Positions 42,601 to 55,581 of a stretch of 64,000 bases of DNA are shown in pieces. Positions within the stretch are counted from its first letter, which is position 1; every line of letters begins with the position of its first letter. This DNA comes from Parapristionchus giblindavisi (Eukaryota; Nematoda; Chromadorea; Rhabditida; Diplogasteridae), in assembly GCA_943737045.1 (NCBI GenBank), contig CALSFV010000657.1, forward strand, positions 62,001 through 126,000, written 5' to 3'. A program made the position numbers and the translations under genes. The notes beneath the pieces are model-generated. The model saw nothing but the letters and a program-made list of their open reading frames with translations, ran no database searches and was not told the DNA's origin.

Positions 42601-42939
42601 TTACGCTATGGGAAAGTTTTTGTTGGAAACATTGTTTGAAAAATAATCAAAACAGAAACAACGATATTGGAAATCTCACTTGGAAAGTGCAGTATCGAGA
42701 ACCGATCTAGTGGGAACGATAAACTCGGAATGACTGTGCTCGGAATTAACTTATTGAGAACAATGATGTCAGAAGAACGATTATGCAAAGCGTTTTTGAG
42801 AAAGTGCGATTTGGGAAGTTTTTTTCTGGAAGTGTTCCATTTGTAAATTTTATAGGCAAATGAGGCAATTTTGTATGCAATACTAGGCTAATGACAGATT
42901 TGAATACAGAGCAAGACAACAAAGATCAAGAAATCGAAG

Positions 42940-43420
42940 TTGGCATAGGGATTTCTGTAGATATAGGGATTACTGTATGTATAGGGAGTACTGTTGGTAC
43001 AGAGATTACTGTAGGTATAGGGGTTACTGTAGGTATAGAGATTACTGTAGATATAGAGTTTACTGTAGGTATAGGGATTTCTGTAGATATAAGGATTACT
43101 GTATGTATAGGGACTACTGTAGGTATAGAGATTGCTGTGGGTATATTGATTACTGTTGGCATAGGGATTACAGTAGGTAAATAGATTACTGTTGGCATAG
43201 GGATTTCTGTAGATATAGGGATTACTGTATGTATAGGGATTACTGTTGGTACAGAGATTACTGTAGGTATAGGGGTTACTGTAAGTATAGAGATTACTGT
43301 AGATATAGAGTTTACTGTAGGTATAGGGATTATTGTTGCTTTAGGGATTTCTGTAGATATAGGGATTATTGTAGGTATAGGGATTACTGTAGGTATAGAG
43401 ATTACTGTAGGTATATAAAC
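42940..43420. repeat. 18 bp minisatellite (ATTACTGTAGGTATAGGG)
   Basis: About 27 units, in two larger blocks that repeat the same order of variants (42950-43030 and about 43205-43285). As 18 is a multiple of three, several frames stay open; they are not genes. Confidence 0.92.
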
Positions 43421-44469
43421 CACGGTTGAGGCGGAAGGCGGTTGAGGAGGGTAGAAATTATAAAAAGGTTTTGGGGAAGCAGAGTGCAGGGAGAGAGCGC
43501 ATTGTGAGATTGCAGGGGACAAATGGGGTGGTGAGCAGTCAAGCTGAATTGGCGGGTGTTTTCAGGGATTTTTATAATGAGTTGTATAAAGGGGATGGGG
43601 GGGGAACTACATTGTGAGAGAGTCGGAGGATGAATTTATCCCCGTTGGAAGAGACGAAATTGAGGCGATTCTTAAAAAATTTACATCGGGAAAATCTCCA
43701 GGGGAGGATGGGGTCACTGGAGAAATGCTGAAGGTGGGAGCGGATATTCTATCGCCTTACCTCGCTTCTATATTCAATTGTATCCTTCAAAATGGAATCA
43801 TTCCACCTGGGTTTGGGGATAGTCGTACCATACTTTTACACAAGGGAGGGGATAAAACTACACCAAAAAACTATCGGCCTATATCTCTTCTCCCTGTAGT
43901 TCAAAAAGCTCTCACATCTGTTATCAATAATATAATTGGTAGTTGTCTCGATGATAATAGATCTCGAGAACAACTTGGTTTCCGCTCAGGCTATTCTACT
44001 GTAGATGGGATTTTTATTCTTAACACACTCATTACATCATCAAGGGAATATCACTTTCCCCTTTATCTCCTATTTCTTGATGTAAGTAAGGCTTTCGATT
44101 CAGTTCAGTGTGATTCAGTCTTATCTGAACTTGAGCGTGATGGAGTTCACTCCACTTACGTTCGTTTTCTGCAGACACTCACTGTTCAGAGTAGAAGCAG
44201 CGTGGTAGTTAATGGCAAGGGAGTCGAGGTTTCAATCGGGAGGGGTGTTCGCCAGGGGGTGGATTAAGCCCCCGCTTATTCACATCAGTTTTAGATTTAG
44301 TTTTCAACAATCTTAATTGGGAGGAGAAGGGAGTTAGGGTCAATGGGGAACATCTATCACATTTACTATACGCAGATGATTGTGTCCTCATAGCGCATAA
44401 TGCTAGCCAGGCCCAGATTATGGTTACTGAATTGGAGGGGGAATTGCAAAAGGTTGGATTACGTCTTAA

Positions 44470-44806
44470 AGGTGGTGTTCCACGAATATTTTCGTGAACA
44501 AACTGTGGAGACAGAAAGGTAGCAAAAGTTATTCTACGTACAGTACACTATTTATTTTGTGCTGATTTAGTCTATTGATCGCTAGAAACACTAATGAACC
44601 ATCAGGCCTGGTTCAGGGAAGGGCGCGCTTTTTGAAAATAGAGGAAATTCGGCAATAGGTTTCGAAACGTCAAACGGGTAACGAGTCTGAACGTTTATCA
44701 CTGCGCTATGGGATAGATGAGAGGCTTCGCTTACTCTTCGCATATCACTTTGCATTCGCATAAGAGGGGTGTAGTGATTTATCTGAACATTCGCGGGCCA
44801 CCATCT
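44470..44806. mobile_element. TTAA-flanked MITE inside the RTE ORF
   Basis: 337 bp between TTAA 44466-44469 and TTAA 44807-44810. Ends AGGTGG and CCACCATCT, then CGCGAATRTTC in both. Taking it out with one TTAA rejoins GLRL to NGNKTVA in one frame. A second copy is at 61922-62261. Confidence 0.87.
44655..44710 (-). other. Degenerate tRNA-like module in MITE
   Basis: Minus strand TAGCGCAGTGA and GTTTCGAAACC lie where the sister copy (62019-62078) has good box A and box B sequences. Confidence 0.4.
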
Positions 44807-45679
44807 TTAATGGGAATAAAACTGTTGCTCTAGCCACTAACTCTAGAAGTAAATTGGTTACTGTCGCGGGAGATCAGGTGAAGGTGAAGGAGAGGGTTGT
44901 GTATTTGGGGCAGGAAATTACTCTGGAATCAAAACGGTTTGAGGGGGGAAATACACAGAAGGATTCGAAGTGGGAACTGGGCATTCGTCAAATATTCCGA
45001 ATTCTTCCGGAGAAGGGGTTGTCCAATGTATTTGAAAAAACGGCTTTTTGATGGTTTGGTCCTGCCAGCATTCCTTTACGGCGCCGAAACATGGTACCTT
45101 AGTAAGCGTGAAAAGCAAATGCTGTCAGTTGCCCAGCGTAGACTCGAACGCAAAATCCTCGGTGTTTCAATACTTGACCGGATGACCAATGAGCAGATCC
45201 GTGGCATTACAAAATTCAAGGACGTTGTTAGAGAGGCGGAAAAACGGAAGTGGTTGTGGGTGGAGAGGCTCTCGAGATTGCGTCATGATCGGTGGACGCT
45301 GAATGTGCTCAATTGGCAACTGCATGAGACCATACTACCTGACCTCCTTGGGACACGAGGCAATTCATAGGCCGATCTCCCATTTCACATCGGTATTATT
45401 GGCCGATCGATATTTGTATTAGTATTTCTGTAAATCGATTTTGTTGAATTGTGTTTAACAAAAATCGAAGCCGAAGGTTTTAATAGCTCAATGGACTGAC
45501 CTCGACGAGAAGATTTCAACGGTATGCTGAACGTCTGATTACGAAAAGTTTTTCCTCTGCTGCAGTGCCCGAAAGATCGGAAAGCATGGCAATCGAAAGG
45601 GCATAGGCCGGAGGAATACGGTGGATGGGGAAGTCAGCCGACATCTAAATTCTTCACTTTTTTCTGCGTCTTGTTAGTG

Positions 45680-46280
45680 TGATGTGCCTTTGCGTTGCCC
45701 AATAAAAGCAATACTTTTAATCATACAAAGTGTCTGGGAAGGTCTCGACCCTCTATCTCCTACAGTTGCTCGCAGAAGCCATCGATGTAAACAGTCTGCC
45801 CCTCAGGTAATTGTTCTAGATGCACCCCACCAAGAGAGCAGAAGAGGAAAAAGAGCCACGCATATCTTCTATTCGGATTGCGTCTCGGGACGGTTTTAGC
45901 ATCATTCCAAGCGGGCAGCCATTCAATCAATATGTCGTGGTTGTCGTACGACACCCACTTGTCATCTTGGAAGACACTAATCATCGCCCAATCAGTTGAC
46001 CGAGAATGGCAGAAATTTGAAGTGGAGATGTCGAGTCGGTTTCTGGGGAGCTGGTCGGAGATGACATGGGGAAACACTTAAGGTGTCCTGGGGCAAAGAG
46101 AAGACCGAACGAGGATGCGATGGATGGTGGATTTTGGAGTACCAGTTGCCTGCTCCATGTATCTCTAACTCTGCTTCGGCTGACTTGTGACAGTGCGAAG
46201 AACCACATCTTGATTCGAACTGAGACGACGTCCTGACCTTGATTTTTCAAACAAACAAAAATGGTTTTTCTTGAACTGGC
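45680..46280 (-). mobile_element. Mariner transposase remnant
   Basis: The minus strand has FQDDKWVSYDNHDILIEWLP, then VPRRNPNRRYAWLF and GGVHLEQLPEGQTVYIDG followed by CEQL. This follows the mariner pattern DEKW..YDN....W..........ELLP.GQT....Y..QL, and includes the first catalytic Asp. Later catalytic residues and clear TIRs are not seen; adjacent minus-strand frames carry stops. A broken copy. Confidence 0.75.
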
Positions 46281-47011
46281 AATAACAGAAGAATACTGTT
46301 GCACGATACTGCCAACCTGGCTTCATTGACTGGGATAATTAATGGTTCGATTCTAATGCAGTCCGCCACGTACGGTACAAACGAAGAAGGACATGTCAAA
46401 CACTATGCAACTATCCCATAGCTAAAAACTAAAATATAGTCAAGGAAAGAAAGATGGCAAATGAAACTTATCACATTTGCTGATCAATATGTCCCCCATG
46501 TAGGAAAAATACCACAAGGCATAGCGCTCGCTCTCGTCCGAGTTGGAGGGGTCCAAAGTAAGTGCAGAAAAAAGTGCAAAGACTTTCCGGACACCCTAAT
46601 AAATGGTATCACACTCTTTCTTTTTCTCTTAGCCGTGGGCTCACTGTCCTCTTCATCTCCTTCATTATCTTCTTCTCCATCACCATAAACCTAAATGTTT
46701 AATTTGCTGGAGCACCTGCTGAATTAGTGTTTCGTATTGTGTTTGTTGAATCAAATACCTCAACGGTATTAGCGAAATATCTTTCGACTTGCTTCTCTAT
46801 TCTCTCTACTGATGAATGAAGTAGCCTTGGAGACATTGTCATCTCCAATAGAAGACTGAATAAAATTGCATATCCACTTTTTAAAAAATATTATAAACTC
46901 TCGCTCTTTGTGACAGAGATGAATTCATATTCATCTTATTTGGAAGGGGGCAAGGTCTATTAGTATAATTTTTTTTTAATTTCCTTGAATGTCGAGGAGA
47001 ATTCATCTGCT
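46281..47011. other. No gene recognised
   Basis: AT-rich DNA with no exon chain. Nothing convincing. Confidence 0.4.
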
Positions 47012-47031
47012 GGGATATCAATCAGCAATCT

Positions 47032-47255
47032 CCCTCTCCCTCTCCCTCTCCCTCTCCCTCTCCCTCTCCCTCTCCCTCTCCCTCTCCCTCTCCCTCTCCC
47101 TCTCCCTCTCCCTCTCCCTCTCCCTCTCCCTCTCCCTCTCCCTCTCCCTCTCCCTCTCCCTCTCCCTCTCCCTCTCCCTCTCCCTCTCCCTCTCCCTCTC
47201 CCTCTCCCTCTCCCTCTCCCTCTCCCTCTCCCTCTCCCTCTCCCTCTCCCTCTCT
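47032..47255. repeat. (CTCCCT)n tract
   Basis: About 37 near-perfect units. Leu-Pro, Ser-Leu, Arg-Gly and Arg-Glu ORFs on both strands come from this tract only. Confidence 0.95.
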
Positions 47256-48295
47256 CTCTCCTTTTTACATTCCACAAGCCGAGTAGGAATGAGATGAATG
47301 GGGGACAGGAGGTGAAAAAGAAAAAAAGAACTGAGTGATAAGATAGATGATGATGAAGTCATATTATTTTATTTGTATTCATCTTTTCATTGTACTATTG
47401 AATTGTACGTTGTAGAAAAGTAAGACTATTTTAGTGTTTGAATAAATTTTCTATCGTCCTTTAGTTATGGCTTTGTGTCCTATATGGAATATTTCTGAAT
47501 ATTTTTTGAAATTACTCACGTTCTTTCTCCTTATGAAATCGATTAAAATGATTACGATACGTGCGAATCGATGTGAACTCCTTAAACTCTCGACAATCTT
47601 TACACACAATTGTGGCCTAAGAATGTCTTATTTATTCAGATATTTCAACAATATACATAATGTATCACCATCATCAAAATGCAAGGACTTCAAATGACTC
47701 TCACGAATCTTCAGCGTTGAGAATCGCTCCGTGCAATAGTCATAGGGACACGGAAAGACCATCTGTGAATTTTGATTTGATATTTCACGAATATAAACAA
47801 TAGAAAGCAAAAAAAAAAAAACTTGAAAATACAATAATAATAATGAAAACGATAGATAGGGGCGGAGAAACATGCACTTTTAGGCAAATCGATACCATGG
47901 GGTACGATTTGCCCGAATACGGGGTAACGATTACCCCACCCTGCTTCTGGGGTAATCGTTTGCCAGGGTAATGGGGGTGGGTAACGATTTGCCAGGCAAA
48001 TTTGCTCTCAGTGTAATAGATGACTCTCTGAGTTGGAGATGATTGAGTAGGCGAACGGGGGGGGGGGGGCAGAATAATGATACAGATTTAGATGGAGAAA
48101 CATGAATAGGGGATGGTGTGATATTGTTCCGTTATTCAAGGCACACGAAGTCCTGCGCGTGATCGCGGCTAGACCAGTGATAATTCAAGGTCAATTCAGT
48201 CCGGAGGGCCTAATATCCTCTTGGTTCTACTTTACCGCGTGATTTAGTCAATTCCAATCCCCTTGTGCCTGGATGGGGTAGAGGCGGTGTCACGA

Positions 48296-48356
48296 TCGGG
48301 AATCGAACCCTGGAGAGAAGGAATGGTGGGCGCTCCATTTACCACTACACCACATC
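48296..48356 (-). other. tRNA-like sequence
   Basis: On the minus strand, box A TGGTGTAGTGG and box B GGTTCGATTCC both match consensus exactly at normal spacing. Acceptor stem and most T-stem pairs are lacking, so I call it a tRNA relic. It has the same box A as the Tc5-like module at 36480. Confidence 0.6.
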
Positions 48357-49602
48357 ATATTTAGAATACAGTTAAACCTAATCTCTTTCCTCTGTTGTAA
48401 TATCTCCCCATATTCACTCATTTTTCTTCATCAACTCTGCGCTCCATTTTTTAGCAACCTCCCCCTCCCTCCCTCATCATTAAGATTAAGATCTCCTGCC
48501 TCCTGCCTCCTGCCCATTTTCTCTCTCCAGCTCATTCTCTCAATGTCTCTCCCTCTCTCACTCTCCTTCTCCCTCTAGTGATCAGAGGGAGAGGGAGAGA
48601 ATATGTTGTATGCGAAAAATCAGGGAGCGATATCGGTGGAGTGAGGGATTTACATGTGAGACAAGGGAGGGAGACATGATACATGATAAATGAAAGATTG
48701 AAGAAGAAGAAGAAGAAGAAGAAGAATCAAGGAGATTCAAATCAATACATCACATATGCATGTATTATACTAAATCTACTTACAATCTCTACTTAAAAAT
48801 CTCCTTCATCTATTCAAAAAGTAAACTCCAGCTCCAAACTCCAGTTAACTACAGTTAATGTTATTAGTTACTAGTTACTTAACTCCAGTTGCTAGTATGA
48901 CGAACGTTTTGCCTGGAAAAATGGTATCACATGTATATGAGTGTGCCAAAGATCTCCCCTCCCCACAAAAAAGGAAAGAGATCATGATGATGTCACTTCT
49001 GAACGATTTGTCGAGCTTCATGGGAACGGGTCAACCACAGCACAACAAAGATTTTTGCACGATGCTATCGAAATGACCATTGCTAACTCCTCTAGCACTT
49101 CAGGACACAATCGTTTACAATAAAAAACAAATACAAGAAGCTTCAGATTTTGAAATGGCAACTGAAATAGCAGAGATAGTCCATAGGATACTTTTCAGGA
49201 TTTTGAAGAAAATTGCCTGATAGAAAAAATACTCTGAGTTAAAAAATCAGAGCATTTCCTCTCCCTTCAAATTGATACTCCAGAGAGTTCTCGAGTGATC
49301 ACTCAGTTCTTTTTTTCTTTTTCACCTCCTGTCCCTCATTCATCTCATTCCTACTCGGCTTGTGGAATGTAAAAAGGAGAGAGAGAGGGAGAGGGAGAGG
49401 GAGAGGGAGAGGGAGAGGGAGAGGGAGAGGGAGATTGCTGATTGATATCCCAGATATCTTGTCGTCTTTCAAATCTAACAAGACCTGCCTGATCAATTGT
49501 TTATCTTATTATAATAATATCTCCACTGAAAGAATATATTGTGATTGTTACAAACTATGCGAATGTACTCGATAGTAATCATTATTATTATTATTATTAT
49601 AC

Positions 49603-50860
49603 AGGGTGATCAAGAATTACGAAGACTTTTAATTTCCCCATTATTTCAACTGTAGTTCATCAATCAAGTTCAGATGGTAATATTTATTCAACAATGACAT
49701 AACATTTAACAATCAACAGTTACTTTTCGATTCGCTCTCCTTTTCCCTTTATGACGGCCTTTTGACGGTTGGGGTACGCATCTATCACAGCACGCTAGTA
49801 GAGGCGTCCAATTTGCTCCATTGCTCCACGAGGGCGTTCTTGAGCGACTCCAAATTCTTGTAGGGACGAGAACAAGTATTGGTCTCCATAACAGCCTACA
49901 TTGAATAGTCGGGAAGATTCAAATTCGGCGAGCAGGCCGGCCGCTCCGAGGTGCTATCGAGGGCGTGCATCGTGTCCATACTCCACTGTTGGACAATTTT
50001 GCTTTGTCTGGAAGGGTTGAGCCCTACTGGGGGCACCAATGATTGCTTAAAAAGTGCAACTTGGACCAGGGCTCCAGCACGTCTGATGGATTTTTCGCAA
50101 GTAATGTTCCTTGTTTATTTTTGTGCATCGATCTACGAAGACAAGGCGAGTCTTGCCTCCTGCGCAGCCGGCAAGCAAAACCATGGTCTATTCGGGGTGG
50201 GAGGTTCGGTTGAGCGTATGAACCAAGCTGATCTGCTTGCTGGAAAGACAATGCAAGTACACTACTATTCTGGCGGTTCTGGGCCTGCTCAATCGTGAAC
50301 AGCTACACGTCAAAGAACACTGTCATCAAGCGGTTGCCGGTGTGCGTGCGCGCCATCAAGCCTTTGCACTTCTTGAGCCGTGCTCGTCTATTATTTTCAG
50401 ATAGCATGACGGTTTTTCTCGTGTGATATGGGATGGCTCTGAGTGAGCGTATGACATTGTTACACTTTAATCCAACAAAAATCCCTGTCTCCTTGAGCAT
50501 TTTTTATCAAGCTGGACCGTGGATTCCTTTTATCCGCTTCTTAACCATTTTGATGTTCTTCTTGACGACAACGGTGGGATTCCTGCATCTTGCATCATCT
50601 CCAGGAGTGGTACCAACCTGATTCGACCGTTTTATGGTCGAAGAAACTAATCCCGTTTTCACCATGGTCCGCCGAACGATGTCCATTTTATGGATGCCCT
50701 GCTCATACAGCGTAACAATCGCACCCCACATCAGATGATGTTTCACCACTACCCTGAAAAGCAATAAATTGCAATAAAACCACGATTGGTGATACGATAA
50801 AGGGTTACTTTTATAAAATAAAATGATTCGAGCGCGAACCATGCGCTGCAAAATTCAACA
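49603..50860 (-). mobile_element. Tc1/mariner-superfamily transposase relic
   Basis: The minus strand from 50780 gives an N-terminal HTH-like segment (IVTLYEQGIHKMDIVRRTMV, SSTIKRSNQVGTTPG). After several stops and shifts come a degraded LVFVDRCTK block and, near 49950-49880, SPNLNLPDYSMWAVMETNT followed by YKNLESLKNALVEQW. The last is the usual ..PDLNPLDY..W segment with the final catalytic acid. The 3' terminus looks like a TIR (ACAGGGTGATCAAGAATTAC at 49602); no matching 5' TIR was found. Confidence 0.75.
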
Positions 50861-51430
50861 ATACCTCTCACCATGTTTCTTCAACAAAGGAAGAGCGGTC
50901 ATTGAACAGTTGAAGAAATTGCAAAATATTTTCGGTATGGTGCACCATATCGCACTTGAACCGTCTGCCTTCTTTTACTTTTGCGTATTCCCTACCGTTT
51001 TCCCCTTCCACCATGACCGCTTTGAAACGCTATGCCTTTCATTATACGACTGATGTTTGTGTGAAATAAAATCACAAAAAGATACGAAAAATGGCGAGAG
51101 AGTGTGCAAAAAGAGAAGCGTTTTCATTTGTTTGCGCAACTTTTGCACACCTCATTTCCATTTCAATGGTTTCTGTATGTGATTGAAGGCAATAGTGATG
51201 AACCGATGAAAGAGGTTTTTAACACCGACGGTTTTTTGCTCAGCTGCGATAGGTATCATTAATTATTCAAAAGTCAGGAAGATGGAAGAAAAGGAGCGAG
51301 AGAGTATGCAAAATTAGGAGAGTTTTCTCTACTTTTTTTCTATGGGCATAGCATAATCAATAATGTCCGCCCAATCTTTTGAGTGTTCAAACTTTTGATA
51401 GCGATATAGGTATTCTATCAACATTTCTTG
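50861..51430. other. No gene recognised
   Basis: AT-rich DNA. Contains GCGAGAGAGTGTGCAAAAAG at 51093 and a similar GGAGCGAGAGAGTATGCAAA at 51294, a motif that also occurs at 38681, 55126 and 60645. Confidence 0.4.
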
Positions 51431-54400
51431 ATTACCTTATCTGCTTCACCTCCCCTCTCTCTGTCTCTCTCCCTCCCTCTCTAACCAGCTAAGAAGAAGA
51501 GTCCTTTGCATCTTGATCCTCTCTCTCCCTTGTTTCAACTTACATCTCCCCTCCTCCCTCTCCCTCTTCATTCTCTCCCTCTCCCTCTCCCTCGCCCCCT
51601 CCCTCTTCTCTCCCTCTCCCTCTATCAGAGTGACCCTCAGTGTTTTCAGTCTCTCTTCCTATTGCCTGCCGCCCGGGGCCTGAGCGATACGTGTTACAAT
51701 GTAAGAGAAGGGCTAAGAGGATCATCTCTCCCCCTCCCTCTCTCCCTCCCCATCTCCCTCTCCCTCCCTCTCCCTCTCCCTCCCCTCTCCTTCTTCCTCT
51801 CCCTCTCCCTCTCCCTCCCTCTCTCTACCTCTCTCTCCCTCCCTCTCCCTCTCCCTCTCTCTCCCTCTCTCTCCGTCTCCCTCTCCTTCTTCCCCTCCCT
51901 CTCCTGGCCACTTCATCAACAGTTGCTTCTTCCTCTTCATCCATCTTTCATCTCCTTCTCTTTTTCATCTTCCATTCACTGTACTCCTTCGCAAGTTTCT
52001 GCAAGTTTCGCGCATTTACCATATTTTCGGAATCGTAATAAACTCATTTCGCGATCAAGACAGGGGTGTAGGCAGTGTTTTTGGATACTGTATCAATATG
52101 TGGTCAGTGAATATTGCAAGAGTTACATGCGATTCTGTAATTACATTCATAGCTGAAGCAAGTGTTTTGGCACAAAAAAACCCCAATAGGAAAATATAAC
52201 AGTTCTTGTGACGCTGCAAGCTGCAATTGTTTGTGTTGCAGCATACTGCAGTTGGCTCACGCTGTGCATCACGACTGTAGTCCTTCTTGAACAGGCCATT
52301 AGGACTAATCCATTTCAGCGCTAATCTTCCCCTCTTAGCTGTCAGATTCTTTCATGAATTTCGAATGAGGGGGATCTTCATTCCCTCCCCCCTCGCACTC
52401 TCTCCCCCGCAATCCCTTTCTCTCCCTCTCCTTATTTATCCTCCTCCTCTCTCAACAGACTGGTCTAATCAGTCTGCCTGATCATCTGTATCACATCCGA
52501 ACTGGTACCTCTCTCATGTCTCTGACTCTCTCCTTTGTACGTGCTATCTCATCTTCTCTCACCTATGAGAGAGAATCAGAGTATCTTCTGTTTAGATAGT
52601 ACTTCTCTCGATAGCGATTTTCAACGCGTAAAGAACAACTCTCCTAGTTTTACATACTCTCTCGTATATTTTTGCTCCTTTTCGTGAGATAAATGTGTCA
52701 ATGATGCTATTCTTTTAATGGCTACACGATAGATATCACTTACGAATGCTCGTATAGTTTCGTCAGAAGCCCAGCAACTCTTGAAGACTCTCCCTCTCCC
52801 TCCCTCTCTCCCTCTCCTCTCCCTCACCCTCTCCCTCTCCCTCTCCCTCTCCTTCATTGTCGAAAGTACCTTCTTCCCATTCTGCATGGCTTCACTTGAC
52901 TCCTCCATTGAGCGTGTGAGACTTCTTACACCTCTAGTGTATTCTCTTTCTCATCACTCGGTGGTGACCCTTCAACCCGGGGTAATTTACCACTCTGTAG
53001 TAGTCAATTCAACCCGGTATGAGCCAACACGGTTGTGCCCTTTCAACCTGGAGTAATTCATGGTCCTGTAGCTTGACAAAGCATTTTCTGTCATACATGA
53101 CTTCATATCCGCAGAGTTTTTCAAAACGTTACGTTTTTTTTCCAGAAAAGGGAAAAGAGATCGACGTTCCAATCCGTTCTGAAGCCATGAAAGGACAATC
53201 TGCCTTTGATATTTTTGAAAATCTCAGAATCGTTTTCACTCATTCCAATTTCCGATTCAGTAGCATACTAGCTAATAGCGCTCCGATGGCATACCAGTAG
53301 CTTCGCGGTCTCGTCAACATCTGCTTCTTTCCTAACCATGCATACCAGTAGCATATCAGGTCACTTCTAATGAGTCACTTCAGTTTTAGCGAATCAAATA
53401 TCACTCTTGACTCCCTCTCTCGTCCACTCACTCCTCAAGAGTGAGAGAGAGAGTGAGGTAACTTATCCACAATCGCACACTCTCTGTCTTCCTCTCAATT
53501 TTATTGTGACCACTTCTACCTCTACCGCTCCTCTCTCCTTCTCTTTCCCTCTTCTTCTCTCTCCCTCTCCTTTTCCCTCTCCCTCCCTCTCCCTCTCCTT
53601 CTCCCTCTTCCTCTCCCTCTACCTCTCCCTATCCTCTCTCCCTCTCATTTTCCATATCCCTATCCCTCTCCCTCTCCCTCTCCTTCCTCCCTCTCGATTC
53701 CGTCCCCATCAACTCTTATGATCACTGCCAATCAAGAGGCCTCATCATTCTCACACTTTCCCCAGTGACTGCTATAGTATTATACTTGAGCATGCTAGTT
53801 GGCATACCAGTAGCATACCAGTTACTAGCTTGTGCCTGATGAAGATTCCGCTCTTGATCATCGTACCAGTACTCATTGCATACCAGTAAATGGTCTCCAA
53901 AATAACTGTGCAGTTGCAACAGTATAGTCTGTTGTTCGGCTAATGGTATGCCAGTGGTATGCCATTGGTATGCTTTGTTGTTCACGTTCTCACGTCTGTT
54001 GATGGTGTCGTCGATAGAACTGCCGATCCATCATTCCATCACCTGCCTTTTGATATCCATCTCTCCCTCTCCCTCTTCTTCTTCTGATCTCTCTTTATCT
54101 CCCTCTGCATATCACTTTCTCTCCTTCTACTTCTCTCCCTCTCCCTCTCCCTCTCCCTCTCCCTCTCCCTCTCCCTCTCCCTCTCCCTCTCCCTCTCCCT
54201 CTCCCTCTCCCTCTCTACCCCTAGTGCGTTCAAAATCTCCAACTTGCCTTCAAAAGTCCTTTGGCAAATGGCTCCTTTGCTCTAGGACACTGCTTTCGAA
54301 ACGATTCAGTCCTCCCTCGTAGACGAAGACTATGAGTCATTTAGACTATGGGCCAAGTCATTTCTACTAAGATTTACTCATCTCTCTCCCTCTCCTTTTG

Positions 54401-54570
54401 TTTCTCCTCCGTCTCCCCTGCCTCTCTACCACAATTTCTCAATTCGTGTCCCTGTCATATTGAAATCAGTCTCCCTTTCTCTTCCTCTATCCTGCCCTCC
54501 CTCTCTCATTATCTATTCTCCTTCATCTCTTCAATTGAGTGTGGTAACAAAGAAACAATGAATCTGTCCT
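51430..54570. repeat. Polypyrimidine-rich region, CTCCCT-type tracts
   Basis: CTCCCT/CTCTCC tracts dominate 51430-51910, 52380-52860, 53410-53710 and 54060-54560, including a clean (CTCCCT)n at 54133-54214. Between them 53790-53990 repeats GCATACCAGTAGCATACCAG. All ORFs here are low-complexity products; no gene is supported. Confidence 0.8.
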
Positions 54571-55577
54571 AAAAGTGAGCCAATGCTCAACGAAATCACA
54601 TAATTCAATTATTTTAATTAATTTAATTGAATAATCTCATAAGTGTAATGCACCGTTACATTTGCCTTACGTGCCTACCTAACGTGTTACATTTCGCTAC
54701 GTATCCGTCGCCGTAAATTTTGGAGTATGTTGGGTCTCGTGTGGAAATCCCTGAATGGCAATGGTGATACGGTAAGAAGTTACCGTAACCATCGATCAAT
54801 AATGGTTGACTACCGTAACCTTTTACAGTACTTTTATGACCCATCGGCTTTTCGACGGTACATCTGGTAGCCCTACTATAATGAAAAATTGTCGCTACCT
54901 TTATAGCGTATCGGATATCATGGGTCATTTCGGCATACCAATAAGCATGCTATGCGTTCATCCTTTGATCGTCTGACACAGTCTATATTTCACTCTTTCA
55001 TTCGAAAAGAATCAAAGCTCCGCCCCTTTTCTTTTTACAATTTGTATTAGTATAACAATGTTATTAACAAGTAAATGAATAAATAGGTCTCGACTCGAAA
55101 ATTCACGAAAAGAAGAGAAAAAGGTGAGAGAGTGTGTAAAAAGAGGTGAGTTTTCTCTGATTTTTCATTTCTTTTCGACACTTTTAAATAGATCACTAAC
55201 ACGTCTCAAAATATTGTTGAATTGAATCTTATACGATCTTCAATTTCCAATCAATCAAACTCTTCTTCCTACTTCTACCTACCTCTCTCCTCCCTCTCCT
55301 TCGCCACCCAGCCAATCTCTCACTCTTACACTTATTCCTCACTCTCTGTAGATTAGGTAGATGGAGAGGTAGAGAAGAAGAGGTAGAAAGGTAGAGATAG
55401 AGGGAGAGTTAGAGAGGGAGAGGGAGAAGCACCTTGTTGGCCAACCAGACCTGGCATAATGATCGAACGATGTCCGCTCTAGCTCCATATTCTTAACTTC
55501 ACATTCTTCCCACCTTTCATCTTTGTTCTTTGACTTCTCTGATCTTTGATCTTTGGACATTGATTTTTCCCTGTTCT
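54571..55577. other. No gene recognised
   Basis: AT-rich DNA with ACCGTAACC motifs and short purine tracts (55355-55425). Nothing coding is supported. Confidence 0.4.
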
Positions 55578-55581
55578 TTAA

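Larger units (their letters stand above)
43426..45370 (+). mobile_element. RTE-type non-LTR retrotransposon, degenerate, interrupted by a MITE
   Basis: The plus strand encodes much of the RT: KSPGEDGVTGEMLKVGADI, KNYRPISLLPVVQKALT, FLDVSKAFDSVQ, GRGVRQG, then after a one-base frameshift near 44258 SPRLFTSVLDLVF and LLYADDCVLIAHN. After the MITE (44470-44806) it continues with VYLGQEI, LPAFLYGAETWYLSK, RRLERKILGVSILDRMTNEQ and ends at 45368-45370. Stops also lie at 43615 and between frames near 44950. No endonuclease domain is seen; the 5' part is missing. Confidence 0.9.
47012..49461. mobile_element. Element with hexanucleotide-filled inverted ends
   Basis: CTGGGATATCAATCAGCAAT then (CTCCCT)n then CTTTTTACATTCCACAAGCC and GAGTAGGAATGAGATGAATG on the left; the complement of the whole block at about 49300-49461. 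The left tract has about 37 hexamers and the right about 9. The interior (47356-49295) has no recognised coding and one tRNA-like module. Confidence 0.75.

Noticed and set aside
42926..43522. 198 aa minus-strand ORF of VIPIPT-type repeats
   Set aside because: Stays open only because the minisatellite unit is 18 bp.
46960..47362. ORFs of 102-117 aa on both strands (Leu-Pro, Ser-Leu, Arg-Gly, Arg-Glu repeats)
   Set aside because: All are translations of one (CTCCCT)n tract in different frames.
51506..52156. 216 aa ORF, the second longest + strand ORF
   Set aside because: Entirely polypyrimidine low complexity (Leu/Pro/Ser); no domain and no splice context.
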